From: Symbiodinium natans
Lineage: Eukaryota > Sar > Dinophyceae > Suessiales > Symbiodiniaceae
Direction: 5' to 3'
Assembly (NCBI GenBank): GCA_905221605.1
Contig: CAJNDS010002373.1
Span: 376,001 to 440,000 of the forward strand
Length of the DNA: 64,000 bases
The position numbers and the translations under genes are program-made. How positions within the stretch are numbered: position 1 is the first letter of the stretch; each line of letters opens with the position of its first letter. Below are positions 19,501 through 26,730 of the stretch, in pieces. The notes beneath the pieces are model-generated. The model saw only the letters and a list, made by a program, of their open reading frames with translations. It searched no databases and was not told the DNA's origin.

Positions 19501-22331
19501 TCATCTCCAAGATGTTTGATGAATTCACGAGTCGCGGATTGCAAGTTCAGAACGCCACATCCCAGGCAATGAAGCTGTCCTATTACGATGATTTTCATCT
19601 TTGGGATACCCCCGAAAACCGCAAGCAGATCCAAGACTACATCTACACCACGGCGCTCCTTGGCGACCTAGAAAGGGAAGCGTCACGGTATGCAGATGTT
19701 CTGGATCGACTAGGAGATCTTTTCCCCTACGTCGAGGTGGAAGGCGGCTACAGGATGGACAGTGCAGCAGGTCGTGAAGCCCTACGCCTCTACAAGGAGG
19801 TCGTTGAAAGCGGCAGAAAAGACCTGAAGGTCCACAAGATCAAGGCGCCTGTGCCCGTGAAGATCAGCAAGGAAGACACCTGGTGGGAGGTCCCCGACGC
19901 TAACACTGCGCATGAACCAGTTGCCGCACCCGCTCAGCAAGACAAGACGATCGCCCGATCCGAGGTGGAATACCCTGTGGTCTCGGACGTATCGGAGATC
20001 GATGAGGTCAAGGGTGAAGTCGTCCAGGCCGAGTCAGAGAAGGCTGAGTACCTTCCCCTGAACGAGGTCGTGCTCGCCGATGATGGGGATTACCGACCTC
20101 CCCTGGCGTCGGACGGCCGGGCAACAAGCGCAGCTACCCGAAAGGGTAAGTCGTCGGGGCAAAGCGAGGATGTCTACGCCCGCGAGATGTACCAGGACGC
20201 GTCCAAAACCCATGGTGGAGAGGAAAGCCTGGAGCAGGACCTCCCGATGACCGGTTACTGGTACAACGGGGAGCTCCACGACCTTGAGCCCCTGCCAAGT
20301 GCCGATCTCCGCAAGTATGAACAGCGGGTGAACTTCAGGCACGGCGACCTCAAGCTGCTCAGCTTGCTCTTGAGGGGACACCAGAATGACTGGTATGGGT
20401 TGGACTTCGACATCGCCATGTGGACGGATGTCGATAAGCTCCTGGACCGCTTCAATGAAGCAACTCGTCGAAAATGGGGCGTAAGACAGCTACTGCAGGT
20501 GACAGCGCAAGACAAAAAGAGGAGGTTCGAGATTCTTGGAATCCGACACGAGATCAGCAGCAGCCTGAATCTCTCCCTCTTTCCTGTGCGGATCAAAGCA
20601 GTCACCGGCCACTCGGAGAAAGTGATGCGCATCGAGTCAGACGAGTTCCTTGCCCGGAGGTTTCTCACCGATGAGAATTTGGATGTCGCTCCACAGGTCG
20701 TATACCACCGCACGGATGCGAAGAGCGTGGAGTTGATTTTGAAATCCGGGATCAAGGTTGCTGGCGGCAGAAAGGGCGGGCGTGCCCATGCGTACTTCTC
20801 ACCTACCACCCTCAAGGACGAGAAGTACACTTCTGGACTCAGGTCGACGCAGCCGTTCCAGATTGCGGTAAACCTGCATGAAGCCCTCCGAGATGGCCTC
20901 GTCTTCTTCGAGAACAGTACCCGCGGGATCTTGACCCGTGCAGTCGTTGGCCCTCAGTATATCCTGTCATGTGTGGACACCAACACGAACAAGGTGATCT
21001 ACGCAAGAGCGGGAGAGGCCCAGCCTGCAGCCACCCGAGAGGGTGAGCCGGATACTGTTGAACAAGCCTCCTCGAGCTCAACAGTCAAAGCCTTGGCGTC
21101 AAGGGCTGTCCCAGAAGACCAACCCAAGCGAGTCAAGGGCACTGTTGGTGCTTTCATCGAGGCAAAGAAGGCGAGGATCGAGGCTGCTGCGTTGGAATCC
21201 ATTGAAGAGCAAGACGAGGAATTGGTGGATGACCAAACGCAGCCTGCACAGGAGGTATCCGACACGGAAGAGGCAGAGAGCGATAGCGAAGCCCCATACG
21301 GGAGCTATCCATGCTCGGCCTGCCAACGCATCGTCCTGCTTGGGCAGCGCTTTTGCATGACATGCGGTGAAAACCAGTTCCCGGAGTCCAACAAGGCAAG
21401 CCGTCAGTACTCCTCGTTCCAGCAAAACCGTCGCACCACACTCCTCAAGCTGACGTACAATGCTCGGAATGACGATCTCCTGGGACACCTCCGTGGCATT
21501 GCAGAAAAGTTCAGCAAACAGCGGGGCTCAGTCTCCCTGGATGCGCTGATCATACGCGATGCCAAAGACAAGTTCCAACGTGCGAGAAAGCTCAAGTTCG
21601 ATTCCATTGCTGATCGGTTGGAACGTGATGCCACCTTCTTTCTGCAGATGATGAGGAACGGGATCACGGTTCAGGATGCGTGCCGAATGGACCTCCTGGT
21701 GAAGGCCGTTCTCCCGGACCCAGGTCGCACAGAAGAGCAGCGGCTTCTGCAGGCGGGGTCGAACTACCTCAGCGGAGCTTCCCGAAAGGGAATGCCGGGC
21801 AAGTTGGTTTACTATGGCGATGCGCCAATGGATGGCCTAAAATCGGCTGGACTGATTGACCAGTTCTCCGAGAACCCCATCGGGATGGCCTACGGCGGCG
21901 CCTTCATCGGCTTCAGCTTCTATGCCGATATCGCTACCCGCTTGTCCGGTGCCCGCACGATCTACAGCTTCAACGGCATTGTGGAAATCAAGCATGAAAC
22001 GCCGGAAGGCATGATTGCGGAGCTGCAAATGCTGGCAGCCGAATGCATCCACTCTGCCGAGGAGCAGGAAAGAATCACCGCCTACCACGCCGCCAAGAAT
22101 CGAGAGACGGCACAGCAGCGAACGGAGGCGGCCACTGCTACCCGTCCATCGACGCAGAGCGCCTCATCAAGGGACACAGCTGTTCGTGAAGCACCCTGGC
22201 ACCAAGGGCAAGAACAGTGGTGGTCAGAACGTGAATGGCGCGAGTGGCGTGAGTGGCGTGAGCCAGCTAGTCAGGGTTGGGGCTCATCCCGCTGGAGCAG
22301 TCAGCGCGGATCGCAGTGGTGGAGCCGCTGA
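16527..22331 (+). CDS. Retrotransposon RNase H plus dioxygenase-, SGNH- and Tpt1-like extension
   Basis: 1,934 residues in the same frame as RT. RNase H spans residues about 200-400 (FSDADFAG, TESEVVSANQG, HLEDNQAT, VADVFTKPF). Then follow: residues 490-640, 2OG-Fe(II) dioxygenase-like (HSD at 552-554, GGELWVED, distal RHAVQPF and Arg625); residues about 830-1045, SGNH-like (TDS with Ser843, GNE at 919-921, D1021-x-x-H1024); residues 1270-1495, Tpt1/KptA-like (LLRGH, RRFEI, GHS, HRT, GRAH); zinc ribbon CxxC-x10-CxxC at 1596-1613; residues 1640-1850, unrecognised; W/R-rich repeats near 1895-1934. ATG at 16527 follows the upstream stop by six bases. Translation may start there or by stop readthrough. 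The domain calls rest on motif order only. Confidence 0.85.
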   Translation: MNIARDKCFKQWWTGTTYFDLAARGPEEFGLAVAAARKGKSVRNKAEAKKEVKQNKFVTLSRDQEDKPGSMTKPVTRITYDMKDFLHSCVDRYCELAKVDRSSLKSVSTPFHELRTATPIVNETEKTGRLQPIASKVLMKILFAARMARWDLLRATQSLASRVTKWSPDCDLALHRLVSYINSSIDLTMSGFIGDSIHDCRLWLFSDADFAGEYDSKSTTGCALFLAGPNTYYPINAFSKKQTSITMSSTESEVVSANQGVRAQGLPSLSLWYFLWRGKADREVGPRAEMKTTNNSVVARIDPELDEIRYGTTRPDGMSIADINGLHVQLPKCFQIRHLEDNQATITLLLSGRAGVLRHTDRTQKVSFGWLRQQYEEGHFRLLNVDTSEQVADVFTKPFTERTKWIHALKLIAHTYKSVDPQAGRNSVSKSVPAAPKSVCITTEQLEHVAKLLRRADRYDFDDFEQVAEMMYDNLRMSSSRLRSVVRSSTELAPKYFVFGLWTHGGCFGLTKRTGQMSQLCRYINGFIRKHAPKHFTWTSFVINFMGRAGVHSDKFNLRGSQNWSFGFGPYQGGELWVEDPDQRMDAFTDKDGKTWFGRNLQTCRKPVLLNPHLRHAVQPFTGNRHSLIAYSSGGWTKLGDDDKQLLQDTDFRTPRAQLKHACVCSCASPHDEGGKSPKTTPETVASFLRASIGNAQTYTTCTSASVEPAVPTLSVLAGSLQVVSSIEALGTMSRLVAHGAGYSCDTGMEGRPLALQGHLNMLVNAGLSVEYLQLQAGKEYDALLKSYEVFPPQTIASLSLNDPEIPTPNLLKLARISNEGLSKLQPTERLRRSRFLLVVTDSVTSLGRQNSKGQWKFSIPEEEIFMAALTLRYTSDKLHMCWGKTLSWLTWQVQEEIQAIRAKYGSECEIDVIVWWSGNEVAGRRGCIPTRLAPGAAYSTSQTSAEDVARKVRRCADALATLAGEPHIGFVRIVGNVDHETYNLHPAYNEFISKMFDEFTSRGLQVQNATSQAMKLSYYDDFHLWDTPENRKQIQDYIYTTALLGDLEREASRYADVLDRLGDLFPYVEVEGGYRMDSAAGREALRLYKEVVESGRKDLKVHKIKAPVPVKISKEDTWWEVPDANTAHEPVAAPAQQDKTIARSEVEYPVVSDVSEIDEVKGEVVQAESEKAEYLPLNEVVLADDGDYRPPLASDGRATSAATRKGKSSGQSEDVYAREMYQDASKTHGGEESLEQDLPMTGYWYNGELHDLEPLPSADLRKYEQRVNFRHGDLKLLSLLLRGHQNDWYGLDFDIAMWTDVDKLLDRFNEATRRKWGVRQLLQVTAQDKKRRFEILGIRHEISSSLNLSLFPVRIKAVTGHSEKVMRIESDEFLARRFLTDENLDVAPQVVYHRTDAKSVELILKSGIKVAGGRKGGRAHAYFSPTTLKDEKYTSGLRSTQPFQIAVNLHEALRDGLVFFENSTRGILTRAVVGPQYILSCVDTNTNKVIYARAGEAQPAATREGEPDTVEQASSSSTVKALASRAVPEDQPKRVKGTVGAFIEAKKARIEAAALESIEEQDEELVDDQTQPAQEVSDTEEAESDSEAPYGSYPCSACQRIVLLGQRFCMTCGENQFPESNKASRQYSSFQQNRRTTLLKLTYNARNDDLLGHLRGIAEKFSKQRGSVSLDALIIRDAKDKFQRARKLKFDSIADRLERDATFFLQMMRNGITVQDACRMDLLVKAVLPDPGRTEEQRLLQAGSNYLSGASRKGMPGKLVYYGDAPMDGLKSAGLIDQFSENPIGMAYGGAFIGFSFYADIATRLSGARTIYSFNGIVEIKHETPEGMIAELQMLAAECIHSAEEQERITAYHAAKNRETAQQRTEAATATRPSTQSASSRDTAVREAPWHQGQEQWWSEREWREWREWREPASQGWGSSRWSSQRGSQWWSR

Positions 22332-22470
22332 ATGCCCACTTTGTATGCACTATAGCTCAAGTTTTGCTTTCCCTTCACCTTTGTTTCGGTCACAACGGGT
22401 GGGACAACACGGGCCACCCGAAAGGGTGTGTCGTAATCCTCTGTCCACCTTAGCTTGTGCCAAGCACGGT

Positions 22471-22478
22471 GAGGGGGG
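22471..22478 (+). promoter_or_regulatory. Polypurine tract
   Basis: GAGGGGGG abuts the 3' LTR start, the expected plus-strand primer for reverse transcription. Similar AGGGGGG runs occur inside the coding region near 15053, 16013, 18241, 18425 and 18544. Confidence 0.8.
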
Positions 22479-22621
22479 TGTAGTTTTTCATGGAGGAATT
22501 ACACTCCTTTTGCGAGCTGTGCATACTATCGCTTTACCCTTGACTGTGGCTCAAGTTGCCGATAAAAAGAGGCGTACTTAACGGTTTATATGTTCCCTCA
22601 TGTGCTGACCTGAAAACTTCA
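22479..22621 (+). repeat. 3' LTR
   Basis: Identical to the 5' LTR and preceded directly by a polypurine tract. Followed by the second copy of the target-site duplication. Confidence 0.96.
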
Positions 22622-22626
22622 ATTTC
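22622..22626. repeat. Target-site duplication, right copy (ATTTC)
   Basis: Matches 10219-10223 exactly and marks the integration site within a coding exon. Confidence 0.93.
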
Positions 22627-22693
22627 CAGAGCTGTAGGCTGAACCCAGTCCAGCGACGATCAATGGAGCGCTTGCCAGTAGGCTTCGCAGCAT
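22622..22693 (-). pseudogene. POMP-repeat membrane protein, exon 1 first part (start and signal peptide), cut off by retrotransposon
   Basis: Reading the minus strand from ATG at 22693-22691 gives 24 codons starting MLRSLLASAPLIVAGLGSAY, a good signal-peptide shape (Arg, then a hydrophobic stretch, then small residues). An in-frame TAG lies a few codons upstream, which supports this start. The frame is interrupted at the target-site duplication 22622-22626. If the element and one copy of the duplication are removed, the reading frame continues without a stop into 10218. I therefore read this as the 5' end of the gene that resumes at 10218; in this haplotype it is disconnected from the rest by 12.4 kb. 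Confidence 0.7.
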
Positions 22694-23049
22694 TCCCAAT
22701 GCAGAGCTTTCATCTCTCTACATCGTCTACATTGGAAATCTTCGAGCCCTCACCGGAAACCTGCACTCTTGGGCACAACCAAAACCCGGACGTCCCACCC
22801 TCTACTGCAACCTTGCCGACGCATGGTGCTGGGGTTAAGGGTTCAGGGTGAGGTCCTAGTTGATAAGGCGGGAGAAAAGGAACCGAACCTTCGGATGGAG
22901 GTCGGGTGTCAATGGACTCAAGGTCAGGACGTAGAACTCTTGAAGGGTTGGAAACCTCTGACGGGCCGTGATGCATTCAGGATCCTGCTGAGGCCAGCCC
23001 CATGAGGCCCACATACCCCCTCACCGAAGCCGGACCACTTGCCGTTCTC
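22694..23049. other. GST intron segment upstream of POMP-repeat gene
   Basis: 356 bp between the GST donor and the POMP-gene start codon. It must hold the 5' flank of the nested gene. No spliced-leader relict or promoter motif recognised. Confidence 0.5.
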
Positions 23050-25472
23050 CCAAGAGTCGTGAAGAGCTTGCACTCGCCAACGGAAACGCCACTGGCGGTG
23101 AATTTGCCCGTGTTGCCGCCTGCGCACTGTCTGTAGTGCTGTATGATCCCTATAATTGCGAAAAAAACACCACGCAATACTGCTGCCCTACGCGCACCAG
23201 CCACATCTCAATCTGTGCTCAAGGAAGAAGGGCAGTTGATGTGCAGGGGCCATCTCGCATGTAGGAAAGCTGCCGCTGCTTGATGCCTTTGCCGGCGATC
23301 TTGATGTAAAACTTCTCCAAGTACTGCAGGTACGCATGGATGCCATACTCCTTTGTGGGACTCCAGCATGCACCCCTTCTGATTTACCTGTTTTATTGAA
23401 CATGCCCTTCGCTGCACCACTTCTGACTTTACCGGCTTTGCAGCAAGGTGGAGCCCCCTCGGGACCACATCTGCCAAATAAAGCTAAGAGTCTTAGCTGC
23501 TAAGACGTACGGAAGGTTCAACCAGGCCCAACCTCCAAGAACCCTCTCTGTTTCCCCCCCAACAGGCCCTTGAGGCCAGGAATCTCGGCTGTGCTTGGCG
23601 GTATCCGTGTCTTCCCAGAATGTGCGAAGCTCTTCGTCTGAGCACTTGTCCTCCACCAGCGGAGGGAGAACTGCGATAGAAGCAGTGACACCTGAACAGA
23701 CGACCCCGCCCATCTTCGCAACAATGTTCAAGCACATGCAAAGAAAATCCCTACGTCCTTCACGCCGATGGTGTTCTGGTACTTGCCCAACTTCTGATAG
23801 ATGTCCTGTAACCAACTTTAGGTTCTGCCCCATACCTGACATCCTCGACGACCGCTGGAGCTGGGGTTCCGGATTCTAAGTCAGAACACATGCACTTGAT
23901 GAGACATTCTCCACATTTTTGCACATGTGCCATCGCAGACATCCATGCGCGAACAATGATCATGTCCAAGTGAGCACCCATGCCCGAGTGATGATTAGAT
24001 CCATGGTGCCCGTGCATGCAATGTCCGAGGCATCCATGCCCGAACGAGAATTCCGTCCATGCTAGCGCACGAGCGATGGTCACGTTCGTGCCTTAAGTGC
24101 ACCCAGCCGCCAAGGCATCCCTGCCGGAACCATAACTCTGTCCATGCTACCAGTGCATCCTTGCCCAAAAAATGATTGGGCTGCACCAAAGCGAATCCCA
24201 CATTACGCCAATACTAGCAGTGCCATCCAGTGCGCAGGACATCCATGTCCAAACGATGATCACGTTGCTGCCAGTACATCCAGCGGCCAAAGAGTTCATG
24301 TCTGACCGAGAATCATGTCAAACTTGCTTAGTTTAGTAAGACAAGAGTCGTGCCGTGTTTCGTGCACTTTCACGTCTGAAACTTTTAGGCTCAAAGCATA
24401 GCCATTTTCGACACACCATCTCGTGCCACATTGCGAGAAGCTTGGATTTGCAGTCCTCTGCCTGCGAAGCGATCTGGAGGGAGATCAGGAACCTTGTCTG
24501 ATCGGTGATTTTTCGAGGTGTGGGTTGCTTGCCGACGGGAAGTAGATCCGGGCACAGGCAAGAGCTCGCCCCTCCAAATTAAAGCTGAAGTGCCTCGCAA
24601 CTCTAGGCCCTGATTAAACTCCGCTGAAATAAGTAGGCAACCTCTAAGTCCGAACCCATGCTGGGGGCTATCGGGGTGGGGGCTATCAGGAATCCACAGT
24701 GGTTTCCGCAAGCCATCTGAAGTGCTGAGACGCTCTTCGTCGCTGGCACCGCCGAGGACCGGCGAAGTCTTGGCGAGGTAGTTCCTCGGCGTAGAGATTC
24801 CGACTTAAGCTACAGGTTTCTCAATGCTTCGAGTTCAACATGTTCCAAAGCCACCATGAAGATGACGATCCATGAAGATGGTGATAGCGATGGGGTGAGG
24901 ATGTTGATGACTGACAACACAGTCCCACAATCCCTCGTCCCGGAAGGCAGAGCCAGAAGTGGTCAAAGAAAAACTTGATTTGTCAATTCCCGGATGCCGT
25001 CATCTTGCCCACACCCGCCCAAAAACATGCTGAATCAGAAACGAAAAATACATCAAGTGAGGCACGCCCATCAACACCGAATTTGATTGCAGCCACTCAC
25101 AACATCCCCGAACAAAACCACAACGGGTCCTGCCCCGAAATCTTCGACAAAGCTGAGCAAAGGAGCAGGATGGCAAGCTCATGGCCGATCATCCCCTTGC
25201 CTCGACCGGTGTTCGGATTTATGTTGGGGGTCACTCTTTGTTGCAGCTCGCGGTTCGGCTTTGAATCTTTCGGTCTTGCACCGAAGCCCATGGCCCTAAA
25301 GCCGAATGGCCTAGAAGCCCTTGGACAGGTATCACCACGCATGCGGGCGCCTTACACATAAACCCCCCGCTTGCGCAACGAACCAGGAAAAGTCAGGTCT
25401 GTGGCCTGGGACCTCAAGGATCGGCAGCTCGCCGAAAGGTGTGGAGGGCTTCATGTCCTGCCACAGCTGCCG
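23050..25472 (-). CDS. Glutathione S-transferase, 5' half (eight exons)
   Basis: Conjugates glutathione to electrophiles; cytosolic GST fold. Exons: 25472-25413 (RQLWQDMKPSTPFGELPILE, the thioredoxin-fold segment with the conserved cis-Pro of the xLP motif), 25195-25167 (GMIGHELAI), 24784-24718 (NYLAKTSPVLGGASDEERLS), 24440-24417 (LLAMWHEM, least certain), 23805-23758 (DIYQKLGKYQNTIGVK), 23650-23585 (DKCSDEELRTFWEDTDTAKH), 23350-23293 (EYGIHAYLQYLEKFYIKIA) and 23119-23050 (GNTGKFTASGVSVGECKLFT, the GxxxSxxE/D helix segment of GST C-terminal domains). All joins are in frame. Donors: GT, GC, GA, GT, GA, GA, GC, GA. The first exon, with the catalytic Tyr/Ser and roughly 35 residues, is upstream of 25472 and was not found. 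The whole gene sits inside a HisRS intron on the same strand. Confidence 0.8.
23806..24416. repeat. GST intron with degenerate minisatellite
   Basis: From about 23925 to 24310 the sequence is a diverged tandem array with recurring CATCCATGCCCGAACGATGA- and TCCATGCTACCAGTGCATCC-like units of roughly 50-60 bp. No coding signal. Confidence 0.55.
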
Positions 25473-26099
25473 CTGCGGGGGGCAAACAAACAAGGGATCG
25501 AGCATTCCATGCAATAGCGCGCCTTGGGTATTATGTGGGTTTTTTCATTGTCCAATATCCGAAAATGTCCGCTTTCACACGGTCTCTGTCTTTTCTTTGA
25601 CTTACAGCAGCACAATCCCAGAGTCTCTATGAGTCTCTATGAGCGCCCTGTGGATCCCTATGAATCCCTAGAGTGTTACAGAGCCTGAGGCCTTGAAAAC
25701 AGTTCAAACGCCCCTCCACGGTGGCAGCGCCTTCCAGTTCGCCGGGAAAGCGCCTTCCCAATCCAGGCCCCCATGGTGAAGGGCCAACCTCAGGCTCAGC
25801 CCAGTTTGTCCAGTTTGCGGGTGATGGGTCGTGACAGCAAGCAGAGAAGACAAAAACCACCACCACGGCCGCCGTCAGGTTGGGGTGCGAGTCGGGAACT
25901 TGAAGCCAATAAGTATATGCGCGGAGAAGACGCGTGAATCGACCAACCGGGAAACTATGCGAGTCGCGGTTAAACAAAAAAACGCGCGCACGTCAAGTGG
26001 AAAAAAAGGAGGAAGAAAGCTGCAGTGGAAAGGGGGGGAGTGCAGCGCGCGAGGGCCACGAGCCCTAGGTCCAACTGGGGCAGAAGCTGCTTGCCCCCT

Positions 26100-26345
26100 T
26101 GAGGGGCCCCCAAAACTGCCAAAACCCTGAAAAACCCTAAGTTCCCTCAACGCCTCTTCAGCGCTAAACCCTGAAAGTTTACCGTCAGCCATTGTAAAGC
26201 CCAAAGGCCTGTAGTGTTAAACCCTCAACCAGAAAACCCTGAAGCCCCCCCAAGCCTAAACGCAGTGCGCAATGCCCTCCAATCCCAAAACCGTAAGCCC
26301 TGTTGCATCCAGGAAACCCTAAACTGTTAACCCTCAAACCATGAA
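26100..26345 (+). repeat. Degenerate telomere-like CCCTAAA/CCCTGAA repeats
   Basis: More than ten scattered copies of ACCCTAAA, ACCCTGAA and ACCCTCAA. They resemble the complement of the TTTAGGG telomere repeat but are interrupted, so this is interstitial and not a chromosome end. Confidence 0.5.
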
Positions 26346-26569
26346 TTTCGTGCAACTTTGCCGGGAACTCGTGCCGTTCGCACCCCTTTTTTCCTGATTT
26401 TTTGTCACTGGCTTGTGGTATGTGTTCCCTGACTCGCGCCGCATGTGTTTCCTGACTCGTGCCTCAGGACTTTGATGACTCATCTGACTGGCTGGTGACT
26501 TTTCAGTCCTTATTTGTGCATTTGTGCTTCTTCGCACCACCGCAGCCACCGCAACCAACATAACACGCC

Positions 26570-26730
26570 ACCTACCAAGCCACCAACTAAGCAACCAAGC
26601 AAGCAACCGCCTAAGCAAACAACGAAGAAACCAAATAAGAAACCAAGCAATGAAACGAGAAAGAAACCAAGAAATCAAGTAAGAAACCAACCCAACCCAC
26701 CCAGAAACCAACCCGGAAACCAACCCTCAA
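26570..26730 (+). repeat. Degenerate AAGAAACCAA minisatellite
   Basis: Successive AAGCAACC, AAGAAACCAA and AGAAACCAACCC units of about 10 bp. Confidence 0.6.

Larger units (their letters stand above)
11179..22426 (+). repeat. Dispersed CCCGAAAGGG hairpin family within the retrotransposon
   Basis: CCC-GNRA-GGG cores at 12518-12527, 13568-13577, 16633-16642, 20137-20146, 21034-21043 (GAGA loop), 21781-21790 and 22417-22426; related forms at 11179-11192 (5-bp stem, GCAA loop), 19411-19420 (TAGC loop) and a weak CC/GG form at 11098-11105. Most are followed by TGAGCCG, TAAGTCG, TGCCG or similar. In coding parts they mostly read A-x-R-K-G, but the copy at 13568 is in another frame across the gag stop and the copy at 22417 is non-coding, which suggests conservation at nucleic-acid level. 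Confidence 0.75.
10224..22621 (+). mobile_element. Complete Ty1/copia-like LTR retrotransposon with enzyme-rich 3' extension
   Basis: The element is 12,398 bp, bounded by identical 143-bp LTRs that begin TG and end CA and flanked by the 5-bp duplication ATTTC. Integrase precedes reverse transcriptase, the copia order. It carries gag-protease (10393-13563), integrase-RT (13518-16520) and RNase H plus a 1,500-residue extension (16527-22331). Identical LTRs point to a recent insertion. Its orientation is opposite to all host genes around it, and it sits inside a coding exon of the POMP-repeat gene. It is unusually long for copia because of the extra domains. Confidence 0.96.

Noticed and set aside
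22694-22800. Spliced-leader relict upstream of the POMP gene
   Set aside because: No CCATTTTGGCTCAAG-like sequence was found there or upstream of the other genes.
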